A DNA stretch of 64,000 bases from Planctomycetota bacterium. GTDB taxonomy: Bacteria; Planctomycetota; UBA1135; UBA2386. This document shows, piece by piece, positions 47,890 to 55,764 of this stretch; position 1 is the first letter of the stretch, and each line of letters begins with the position of its first letter. The notes beneath the pieces were generated by a model. The model worked only from the letters and a program-made list of their open reading frames with translations, made no database searches and was not told the DNA's origin. The translations under genes and the position numbers were made by a program. The stretch spans positions 62,001 through 126,000 of the forward strand of contig JADJWQ010000004.1 in assembly GCA_016716265.1 (NCBI GenBank). The letters run 5' to 3'.

Positions 47890-49417
47890 CGCGCATCAGC
47901 TTGCGCACGAAGGGCGAGATGAGGATGAGGGCGACGCCGCAGTAGATCGCGTAGTAGGTGAGCTGCAGGTAGCCGTCGGTGTAGGCGGTCAGCTTCTCGA
48001 GGGACGTCGCGGTGTCGCTCGGTTCGGACATTCCGGCGCCGAGCAGGCCGGCGACGTATTGGCCGTAGGCGCTCGCGAGGAACCACAGGCCCATGATGAT
48101 GCCGAACAGGCGCTTGGGCGCGAGCTTCGTCATTGCCGAGAGGCCGATCGGGGAGAGGCAGAGCTCGCCGATGGTGATGACGAGATAGGCCAGTGTGAAC
48201 AGCGACAGCGACGACTCGCCCTTGGCGGAGGCCGCGAAGATCAGGCTGTGGAAGATGTAGAACGCACCGGCGAGGAACAGGAAGCCGAGGCCGAACTTGA
48301 CGACGGTGTTCGGCTCACGCTTCTTCATCGACAGGAACAGCAGGCCGATGAGCGGGCTCAGCAGGATGACGAACAGCGAGTTGGAGCTGTTGTTGACCTC
48401 GTTCGGGTCGATCGTCATGCCCAGCGTCTGGACCGGCGTGATGTGATTGCGCGCGACGAGCGCGAGCGAGCCGCCGCTCTGCTCGAAGAAGGCCCAGAAG
48501 AAGATCGAGAAGAAGATGAACACGAGGGCCGCCGACAGCTTCTGCACCTCCTCACGGGTGCAGCGCGTAATCTCCCAGACGAAGTAGATCAGCGCGAGCG
48601 GGCCGACCGTGTACATGAACATGTCGGTGTACGCGCTGTTGCTGACGAGCAGCAGGACCAGCGGGATCGCGACGAGCGAGCCGACGTAGACGTACTGGAT
48701 CCGCCGTGTGGCTGCCGTGCGTTGCGCCGGCGTCTGCCCGGGCTCGTGGAGCGGCGAGTAGCCGAGCGGCCCCAGCGAGCTCGCGGTCAGCGAGAACACC
48801 GTGACGCCGCAGATCATCGCGATGCCGGCGCTGATGAACGCCCACTCCCAGCCGTACGTGTCACCGAGCCTGAAGCACAGCAGACCGCCGAGCAACGCGC
48901 CGACGTTGATGCCCGAGTAGAACAGCGAGAAGCCGGCGTCCCGACGGTGATCCTCGTCGTGATAGAGCAGCCCGACGACACCCGAGATGTTCGGTTTGAA
49001 GAAGCCCGTGCCGACGATCGAGATGCTGGTGCCGATGTAGAACAGCTCGTTCGGCGACCACGCGATCGTGAAGCTGCCGATCATCATCAGGAGCCCGCCC
49101 CAGACGATCGAACGGCGGAAGCCGAGGATCTTGTCGGCGAAGAAACCGCCGACGAACGTCATCGTGTAGACGAAGGCCTGGATGGCGCCGTAGCGCAGGT
49201 TCGCCTCGTCCTCCTTCATGAAGAGCTGCTCCGTCATGAAGACGGTCAGCACTCCACGCATGCCGTAGAAGCAGAAGCGCTCCCACATCTCGGCGAGGAA
49301 CAGCCACCAGAGCTGCCGGGGATACCGGCCACGGAAGCTGCGGATCGCGAGGAGGCGCGGATCGATCGCGGCGCCCGCGGGTTCGATCGCTGAGGGCTCG
49401 TGGTCGGGCGACGACAT
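47879..49417 (-). CDS. POT/PTR2-family peptide transporter
   Basis: The 512-residue membrane protein has the layout of a proton-dependent oligopeptide transporter, importing di- and tripeptides. The N-terminal signature 'FLAEMWERFCFYGMRGVLTV' contains the ExxER proton-coupling motif, and 'GGFFADKILGFRRSIVWGGL' and 'GTGFFKPNISGVVGLLY' match the family's conserved loop and PTR2 motif. About 12-14 hydrophobic segments are spread over the length, with a pair in the central insert. 'FFSIFFWAFFEQSGGSLALV' corresponds to the TM7 motif with the functional Glu. It is transcribed opposite to the upstream selenoprotein candidate. Confidence 0.92.
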   Translation of the reverse strand: MSSPDHEPSAIEPAGAAIDPRLLAIRSFRGRYPRQLWWLFLAEMWERFCFYGMRGVLTVFMTEQLFMKEDEANLRYGAIQAFVYTMTFVGGFFADKILGFRRSIVWGGLLMMIGSFTIAWSPNELFYIGTSISIVGTGFFKPNISGVVGLLYHDEDHRRDAGFSLFYSGINVGALLGGLLCFRLGDTYGWEWAFISAGIAMICGVTVFSLTASSLGPLGYSPLHEPGQTPAQRTAATRRIQYVYVGSLVAIPLVLLLVSNSAYTDMFMYTVGPLALIYFVWEITRCTREEVQKLSAALVFIFFSIFFWAFFEQSGGSLALVARNHITPVQTLGMTIDPNEVNNSSNSLFVILLSPLIGLLFLSMKKREPNTVVKFGLGFLFLAGAFYIFHSLIFAASAKGESSLSLFTLAYLVITIGELCLSPIGLSAMTKLAPKRLFGIIMGLWFLASAYGQYVAGLLGAGMSEPSDTATSLEKLTAYTDGYLQLTYYAIYCGVALILISPFVRKLMREVS

Positions 49418-49487
49418 GGTCGGTGTCGGGGTCGGTTCGGTGTCGGGGTGCTGGGCCAGAGACTAGCGCTGAGGGCTGGTCGTCGGC

Positions 49488-51203
49488 TCACTGAAGGTCG
49501 GGCGCGTCCGCGATCTGTCGTCGCGAACGGAGGCGACGCTGGACGGCGAGCTGAGGCTCGATGCCGCGCAGCCGGCGGAGCAGCAGGACGACGATCACCG
49601 GCAGGACGCCGAGGACGAGGTAGAAGGCCACCGGGAGGGATCGCAGCGCCGCGTGCGTCGCGCCCGCGAGGATCACGACGAACGACATGGCGAGGAACAG
49701 GCCGATGCTGCCCTCCATGGGGTTCTTCACGGCCTGCTCGGTGAATGGCAACCGGCGCCCGAGCTTCAGCATCGCGACGACCGACGTGCCGACGACCACG
49801 CAGGTGGCGAAGGCGAGGTCGAGGGCGATCTCCGGTCCGGCGATCGCCAGCAGCAGCCCGGACATCAGCAGGACCGCCGGTGCCGTGAAGGTGACGAGCA
49901 GCGCCGTCAGGCCGCCGGTCAGGAATTCGCCGGGCCGGCGCAGCGGCGCGGTGCGCAGGATCCAGCTCGCCTCGTGGTTGTCGCTGTAGCGGGCCATCGT
50001 GACGACGAGCGGCGAGTAGGTGGCGAGGAAGTAGAGCGAGATCGCGAGCATGCGCTCGTTGCGCACCGCACCGCGCTGCAGCGACATCGCGATGCCCAGC
50101 ACCACCGACACGGCGACCAACGGGTAGGTGCGCAGCCGGAACGTCCGCTCGCGACGGGACAACGCGGCGACGAAGTCGTAGCCCGCGCGTGCCGCGGTCG
50201 AGCGCAGCAGCGCATCGCGGAAGACGCGACGCCTGGGGCGCGGCGCCGGCGCGCTGCGGGCGCCGGTCGCCATCGCGGCGAGGCGCGCGACGAAGCCGCC
50301 CCCGAGCCACGCGACCAGCGCGGTGAGCAGCGCGAGCGGAACGACGACGCCGAGGACGCCGAGGACGACCACCAGGCGGCTGTGGTCGCCCTGCCACCAG
50401 GCGAGGAGTCCCGCACCGTGGAAGGGCGGCAGCAGCGCGAGCCACCAGCCACGGTGCCGGACCAGCGACTCGACCTCCGCGGAGCTGACGAGTCTGGGCA
50501 GCACCTGGAAGCCGCCCATCACCAGGACCATCGCCGCGACCTGCAGGTACAGGATCAGGTCGCGGAAGCGCTCCATGTCGAACAGCCGCATCGCGCCGAG
50601 GAACAGGCCGAACGACAGTGCGACGGCGGTGCCGGCGAGCAGCAGCGTCGCGAGACACCAGATCGGGACGAACGCCACGCCGTGGACGATCGTCCCGGCG
50701 ATCAACGGCAGCACCGACGAGCCGAGCAGCGTGACGGCGAGGAGCGTGGTGGCGTGCGTGATGCGCGTGGCGAGCAGCGTGCGGTCGCCGACCGGCAACG
50801 GCGCGATCACGGTCACGTCCGCGGTGTCGACGAGCATCGGCAGGTAGTCCGACACGAGGACCATCGTCAGCATCGCCATCAGCACGAGCTGCGCGATGCC
50901 CATGCCCCACAGCGGGTCGCGGATGAACCCGACGGCCATCGCACCGATTCCGCCCATCAGGACCTGCATGACGAAGCCCAGCACCGCGCCGGTCTGCAGT
51001 CCGCTCTGTCGCCCCTCGTCCTGTGCGCGCCGTGCCCGCCGCACGCCGAGCGTGAACTCGGTCTGCAGCAGCGCGCGCAGCGCGTCGGTGTCGACGCCCG
51101 CTGCCCGCAGCGGCACGCGCAGCCGGCCGACCACCGCGCACGCGAAGCGGCCGAACGGTCCGGTGTCCTTGAACGGGCGCGGTCCGCTCCGGAGACGGGT
51201 CAT
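49488..51203 (-). CDS. ABC exporter membrane subunit
   Basis: The 571-residue protein has about 12 hydrophobic segments and a cytoplasmic loop near the middle (around 'ATGARSAPAPRPRRRVF'). It matches no exact named family that I recognise but has the size and topology of large ABC-2-like permeases paired with a single ATPase. It overlaps the ATPase gene by four bases (ATGA at 51200-51203), so the two are co-translated. The substrate is unknown. Its start at 51203 is supported by the overlap. Confidence 0.75.
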   Translation of the reverse strand: MTRLRSGPRPFKDTGPFGRFACAVVGRLRVPLRAAGVDTDALRALLQTEFTLGVRRARRAQDEGRQSGLQTGAVLGFVMQVLMGGIGAMAVGFIRDPLWGMGIAQLVLMAMLTMVLVSDYLPMLVDTADVTVIAPLPVGDRTLLATRITHATTLLAVTLLGSSVLPLIAGTIVHGVAFVPIWCLATLLLAGTAVALSFGLFLGAMRLFDMERFRDLILYLQVAAMVLVMGGFQVLPRLVSSAEVESLVRHRGWWLALLPPFHGAGLLAWWQGDHSRLVVVLGVLGVVVPLALLTALVAWLGGGFVARLAAMATGARSAPAPRPRRRVFRDALLRSTAARAGYDFVAALSRRERTFRLRTYPLVAVSVVLGIAMSLQRGAVRNERMLAISLYFLATYSPLVVTMARYSDNHEASWILRTAPLRRPGEFLTGGLTALLVTFTAPAVLLMSGLLLAIAGPEIALDLAFATCVVVGTSVVAMLKLGRRLPFTEQAVKNPMEGSIGLFLAMSFVVILAGATHAALRSLPVAFYLVLGVLPVIVVLLLRRLRGIEPQLAVQRRLRSRRQIADAPDLQ

Positions 51204-51991
51204 GCCGAGTGCCCCAGCGCGGCCACCACGGCGCGCGCGCGCTGGCTCGCGCCCCCGTCGCTGGTCAGCTCGAGGAAGATCCGCTCGAGCGTCCCGCCGC
51301 CCTGGCTGCGCGCGCGGAGCTCGGCCAGCGTGCCGTTCGCCGCGATCCGCCCGTCGGCCAGGATCACCAGCCGGTCACAGACGCGCTCGACGACGTCGAG
51401 CATGTGCGAGCAGTAGAAGATCGTGCGGCCGTCGTCGGCCAGCGCACGGATCAGCTCCTTGATGAGCACCGCCGAGTGCGCGTCGAGCCCGGACAGCGGC
51501 TCGTCGAGGAACAGCACCTCGGGATCGTGCAGCAGCGCGCCGACGATCATCACCTTCTGACGCATGCCCTTCGACAGCGCCCCGAGGCGCGATGCGATCC
51601 GGCTGCCGAGGTCGAACGCGTCCAGCATCGGCTTCGCGCGGGCGAGGATCGCCTCGTCGCGCAGGCCGTGCAGCCGACCGACCAGCAAAAGGTGCTCCTG
51701 CACGGTCAGCGCCTCGTACAGGACCGCGTTCTCGGCGACGTAGCCGATGCGTCGCTTGACCTCGAGCGGGTGCTCGCGGACGTCGAAGCCGGCGACCTCG
51801 GCCCGGCCTTCGAAGCCGGCGAGCATCCCGACCAGGATGCGCACCGTCGTGCTCTTGCCGGCGCCGTTCGGCCCCAGGTAGCCGAGCACCTCGCCGGGCG
51901 CGACGCGCAGGTCGATCCCGTCCAGCACCCGCCGGTCGCCGAACGACTTGGACAATCCGTCGAGCAACACCGCGTCGGTCATGCGCGACAC
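51200..51991 (-). CDS. ABC transporter ATP-binding protein
   Basis: The 263-residue ATPase carries Walker A 'GPNGAGKST', signature 'LSKGMRQKVMI', Walker B 'VLFLDEPLSGLD' and a switch His in 'IFYCSHMLDVVE'. The type, with 'EVLGYLGPNGAGKSTTVRIL', is that of ABC-2 exporters (CcmA/NatA-like). It is the first gene of a two-gene operon with the permease. It would power export of an unknown molecule across the inner membrane. Confidence 0.92.
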   Translation of the reverse strand: MSRMTDAVLLDGLSKSFGDRRVLDGIDLRVAPGEVLGYLGPNGAGKSTTVRILVGMLAGFEGRAEVAGFDVREHPLEVKRRIGYVAENAVLYEALTVQEHLLLVGRLHGLRDEAILARAKPMLDAFDLGSRIASRLGALSKGMRQKVMIVGALLHDPEVLFLDEPLSGLDAHSAVLIKELIRALADDGRTIFYCSHMLDVVERVCDRLVILADGRIAANGTLAELRARSQGGGTLERIFLELTSDGGASQRARAVVAALGHSA

Positions 51992-52039
51992 GGTAGCGGG
52001 CGTCCGGATGGTCCCGAAGTGCGCGGTGGACGCGCGCGC

Positions 52040-52402
52040 TCAGCCGGTGTCGGCGCGGCGCGGCGTGGCCGCGATCGCCAGCGCGTCCCGACCCGCCGAA
52101 TGCGGGAAGACCAGACACGGGGAATCCCCCGGCTCGCGTGCTTCGTGGTTCCACGCGCCCCGGGCGGCGCCGAGGGTCCACGCGGCGAGCTCGCTGAGCC
52201 TCGACGAGCGCTCGAGCGCCGTATCGACGCGCTGGAACAGACGATAGCTCGCGCGGATGCGTTCGCGGGTGCGCTGCTGCGCAGCGGCGCACAGGTCGAT
52301 CGCGGTCCGGTCCTTTCGCTTGCCCGTCACGGCGACAGGATCGGCAGGAGCCCCAGGTGACTTGCGCGTTCGGCGCTGATTCGCTCGAGTCGGCGTCTCC
52401 AC
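52040..52402 (-). CDS. hypothetical protein
   Basis: A 120-residue frame with a basic N-terminus and a central helical stretch (ERIRASYRLFQRVDTALERS). It has no recognisable domain and sits between the ABC operon and the TPR gene. It may be real, since the spacing would otherwise be an empty 500 bases, but chance open frames are common at this GC content. Confidence 0.3.
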   Translation of the reverse strand: METPTRANQRRTRKSPGAPADPVAVTGKRKDRTAIDLCAAAQQRTRERIRASYRLFQRVDTALERSSRLSELAAWTLGAARGAWNHEAREPGDSPCLVFPHSAGRDALAIAATPRRADTG

Positions 52403-52504
52403 TGCGAACCACGCACGGAACCGGCCGATGCCGTGGCGCTCTCGCGCCCGTCGGGATTCTCGACAGTGCGACGTCAGGGCGCGACGACCTCACTCGACCG
52501 CGGG

Positions 52505-53047
52505 TCAACCCTCATCGTCGGGGGCGATCAACGCTGCGAAGCGCGGGTCGTCGCGGAGGGGGTCGAGGTCGCGCTCGTCGAGCGCGTGCTCGCGGAACTC
52601 CGGCTCGAGGCCACACGCGAGGGTGACCTCGTCCAGCGCGCGCTCGACATCGCCGAGCAACGCCAGATAGCAGCCGAGGTTGTAGTGACCGATCGCGGAG
52701 CGCGGCAGCTCGACGAGGAGACGCAGCATCGTGCCGGCTGCGCCGCGCAGGTCGCCGAGGCGCTTCTGGCACCATGCGCGCTGGACGGCGAGCCATTCGG
52801 GGTCGTGCGGGTACCGGGCGATCTCGTCGAGCCGCAGCAGGGCGTCCGCGTAGCGACCGAGCTCCACCATCGCGCGCGCCTCGAGCATCTGCGCCACCGG
52901 GCGTGCGGCCGGGATCCGGAGCAGCGGGGCGAGCTTCTCCAGCGCGCGCGTGGTCGCGCCGAGTTCGAGCCAGCCCTCCACCTCGACGGCGAGCCGGTGC
53001 ACCGCCGCCGGCAGGTCGAAGCTCGGCGGCGTCGGGTCAGTAGCCAT
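52505..53047 (-). CDS. TPR-like protein
   Basis: The 180-residue product consists of helical repeats of tetratricopeptide type: 'LELGATTRALEKLAPLLRIP', 'MVELGRYADALLRLDEIARY' and 'GHYNLGCYLALLGDVERALD' each show the small/large spacing of TPR helices. It ends 'DERDLDPLRDDPRFAALI', a common end of planctomycete TPR proteins. Its start overlaps the stop of the hydrolase gene by 11 bases, so the two are likely co-expressed. It probably mediates protein contacts. Confidence 0.75.
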   Translation of the reverse strand: MATDPTPPSFDLPAAVHRLAVEVEGWLELGATTRALEKLAPLLRIPAARPVAQMLEARAMVELGRYADALLRLDEIARYPHDPEWLAVQRAWCQKRLGDLRGAAGTMLRLLVELPRSAIGHYNLGCYLALLGDVERALDEVTLACGLEPEFREHALDERDLDPLRDDPRFAALIAPDDEG

Positions 53048-53768
53048 GGAAGTCCGCGGCGATCGCCAGCAGGGCGTCGATCTGGACGTTCAGCCGGTGG
53101 TCGCCGCCCGGGATCGGTCGGAGCTCGGCGATCTGGCCGGCGGCGCGCAGCGCGGCGACGAGCTCCTCGCTGCCGCGCAGCGGCACCACGTCGTCGCGAT
53201 CGCCGTGGAAGACCAGCGTGGGGCAGCGGATCGCCGCGGCGAGCGCCGTCTCGTCGTGCTCGGCGAGGTCGTCGAGCACCGCGCTCTCGAACACGACGGC
53301 GCCGTCGGCCCGGTCGAGCGTCGCCCGGCCGCTCGCGGCGTCGCGCCGGGCGAGCAGGCGGCCGAGAAAGCCGAGCGCGGGCGCGATCAGCGTCAGCGAG
53401 ACCACCGCGCGCGGGTGGCGGGCGGCGACCCAGCTCGCGACCAGTCCGCCGAGCGACGAGCCGACCAGATGCGCGGGGCCCGAGCGCTCGAGCACTGCCG
53501 CCGCGTCGGCGACGAGGTGGCTGAGCGGCACCGCGCCCAGCGTGCCCGACGAGCCGCCGTGGCCGCGGAAGTCGAACCGCCACGCGCCGCGCCCGCGCCG
53601 GCGTGCCAGCTCGAACAGCGCGCGGCTCTTCTCGCCGGCGCGGATCGACGCGAGGCCGTGCAGGAACACCAGCGGCGGATCGGCACCCGGCAGTCGGTCG
53701 ACGACCAGGTGCGCGCCCGGCGCAGGCTCGATCGTCAGCGTGTGCAGGTCAGTGTCGGCGTCCGCCAT
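53037..53768 (-). CDS. alpha/beta hydrolase
   Basis: The 243-residue cytoplasmic protein has the alpha/beta-hydrolase fold: oxyanion region 'LVFLHGLASIRAGEKS', 'FDFRGHGGSSG', nucleophile elbow 'LVGSSLGGLVASW' (G-x-S-x-G), acid Asp in 'LVFHGDRDDVVPLRG' and catalytic His in 'IPGGDHRLN'. All triad residues are present, so it should be an active esterase or related enzyme. ATG 53768 fits the family start; the longer open frame upstream shows no similarity. Substrate unknown. Confidence 0.85.
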   Translation of the reverse strand: MADADTDLHTLTIEPAPGAHLVVDRLPGADPPLVFLHGLASIRAGEKSRALFELARRRGRGAWRFDFRGHGGSSGTLGAVPLSHLVADAAAVLERSGPAHLVGSSLGGLVASWVAARHPRAVVSLTLIAPALGFLGRLLARRDAASGRATLDRADGAVVFESAVLDDLAEHDETALAAAIRCPTLVFHGDRDDVVPLRGSEELVAALRAAGQIAELRPIPGGDHRLNVQIDALLAIAADFHGY

Positions 53769-53859
53769 CGTTCGGATCGGGCAGGCCGCGCGCCCGGGCC
53801 CCCTGAGGCGGCAGTCTGCGGGCGCCGGGCGATCCTGTCGAGGACGCTGTGTGGAGGCG

Positions 53860-55620
53860 TCAATCGACCGTGACCAGCGTGCGGCCGGTCTGACCCGGCG
53901 TGCCCGGACCGGACGTGACGAGCGGCGTGATCCGGACCACGACCTCGCGCGACGGCGGGCCACCGCGCAGATCCCTCCGCGCGTCCCAGCGGAACTCCTG
54001 CGCCGTGCCGGGCGCCGGACCGCCGACCAGCAGCAGGGGATTGCGGCTGCCGGGTGCGGGCGTCGCCGGCGCGAACGTCCCGGTGTCGACCGCGACCTCG
54101 ACCAGCACCACGGCCAGGTCCGACTCCGCGTCCGTCAGCTGGAAGCGCACCGCGACGACACCGTCGCCGACCGGCTCGGGCGGCGCGACCGAGCCGACGA
54201 TCGGGCGGGTGTTCTCGTTCGGTGGGCCCAGCCACACGAGCGCCTGCTCGACGACGCCGGTTCGATCGGCGAAGGCCGGCAGCGCCAGGTGGTCGTAGAG
54301 CGGACCGGAGAACACCTGCCACGCGAGCACGCCGTTCAGCCCGACACCGCTGTCGACCGCGACGAAGCCGTCGCTCGATGCGCTGCCGACGTCACCGGCG
54401 ATCGCGAAGTACTCGATGGACGGGCCGGCCCAATCGACATTGAGCGACGCGACGAACCCGGCAGGTCCGACGTCGAGGTCGAGCAACCCCTGCACGAGCG
54501 GCCGGTCCGTGGCGGTGGCGATCGCCGCGACGGCGCCGAACGGCGAGCTCTCGAGATCCGCACCCTGGTTGGGTGTCGCGACCAGCACGACGCGGTCGAC
54601 GTGGTCGGTCAGCGGTGGATCCCCCGGCGCGTAGCCAGGGCGGTCCGCATCGGTGTGCGCGCGCTCGAGGGCGTAGCGGGCGAGCAGGCCGCCGGCGCCG
54701 TGGGCGACGATCCGGCACCCGAAGCCTGGCCCCGCGCCGTCGCGCAGCAGGTCGTAGAGGCGGTTCGCGTTCTCGCGGATCGAGCGTCCGCTCGGGTACT
54801 CGAACACGACGACGTTCGCGAACAGCGCATTGAAACCCGCGCCCGGCAACGCGGTCGCGAGGCTCGCCGAGGTTCCGAGCGACACGGCGGAGCCGAGCGA
54901 GCCATGGATGACCAGCAGGTTGTCTTCCGCGCCGGATTGCCAGAACGACGCCAGGCTGCCCTGGCCGACCTGCACGTCGAGCTCGCCATTGGGTGTCGGC
55001 ACCAGCAGTCCATTGTCGTACGCCGCGTGCTGCAGCTCGGCGGGGTCGACCAGCCGAGGTTCCTGGTGGATCAGCACGCGGAGCTGCGGGTGCATCGCGA
55101 AGCAGGTGCCGAGCTCGTCCAGCGTGCCGCTGACGGTGCGGTGCTCGATGTCGCGCTCGGGGTCGGGGAGCAGCAGCGCGTCGCGGGACGGGTCGTCGCG
55201 GAACGACCACAGTCCGATCGTCTCGGCAGCCCACACGGCGCCGACCGTCCGCTCGTACACCTCCGCGTAGTCGATGGTGACGGTGGCTGGCACCGCGAAG
55301 CGCAGCCCGACCGGCTCGAAACGGAACGTCTGCACGGCACTCGGGAAGCGCGGATCGCCGTAGCGGGCCAGCACGCGGATCTCGACCGGCTCGGCGAGCG
55401 CGCCCGCCGGGATCCGGAGCCGCAGACCGGGATGGAGCGAGCCGCTGTCCGCGGCCGGTTCGATCACGCCGCCGTCGGGGCCGACCGTGCCGACCGCGAC
55501 CTCGAACTGCGCGCTGCCGGCGGTCACCCCGGAGCGCCGCCGCACGTCGAAGCAGGCCGCGAGCGCGGCCAGCGCGAGGACGAGGGTGACGGAGAGCCGG
55601 GCAGAGCGGTGCGGGATCAT
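53860..55620 (-). CDS. lipoprotein with degenerate alpha/beta-hydrolase domain
   Basis: The product of about 586 residues starts 'MIPHRSARLSVTLVLALAAL' with lipobox LAAC. An N-terminal beta domain has 'VGPDGGVIEP' and 'LRIPAGALAEPVEIRV', as in ZU5-like domains. The middle resembles PGAP1/lipase-type alpha/beta hydrolases: 'NLLVIHGSLGSAVSLG' and 'RIVAHGAGGLLARYALERAH'. In the latter the nucleophile position of the usual G-H-S-M-G is Gly, so it is probably not catalytic. The C-terminus has a beta-sandwich-like domain. It shares the 'IPAGAL' type of domain with the lipoprotein at 60977. Confidence 0.7.
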   Translation of the reverse strand: MIPHRSARLSVTLVLALAALAACFDVRRRSGVTAGSAQFEVAVGTVGPDGGVIEPAADSGSLHPGLRLRIPAGALAEPVEIRVLARYGDPRFPSAVQTFRFEPVGLRFAVPATVTIDYAEVYERTVGAVWAAETIGLWSFRDDPSRDALLLPDPERDIEHRTVSGTLDELGTCFAMHPQLRVLIHQEPRLVDPAELQHAAYDNGLLVPTPNGELDVQVGQGSLASFWQSGAEDNLLVIHGSLGSAVSLGTSASLATALPGAGFNALFANVVVFEYPSGRSIRENANRLYDLLRDGAGPGFGCRIVAHGAGGLLARYALERAHTDADRPGYAPGDPPLTDHVDRVVLVATPNQGADLESSPFGAVAAIATATDRPLVQGLLDLDVGPAGFVASLNVDWAGPSIEYFAIAGDVGSASSDGFVAVDSGVGLNGVLAWQVFSGPLYDHLALPAFADRTGVVEQALVWLGPPNENTRPIVGSVAPPEPVGDGVVAVRFQLTDAESDLAVVLVEVAVDTGTFAPATPAPGSRNPLLLVGGPAPGTAQEFRWDARRDLRGGPPSREVVVRITPLVTSGPGTPGQTGRTLVTVD

Positions 55621-55764
55621 CGCGAGCGGGACGAGGGCGCCGGTGGGGCGCCTAGTCTGTCTCGGCTCGGTGCCCACCGGGTCGGGAGTCGTTCCCGATC
55701 TTCCCGCAGCGTTCGCACGCGGCTGCGACCCGCGCGGGCCGCGGCGGTGAGTCGAACGAGTGAA

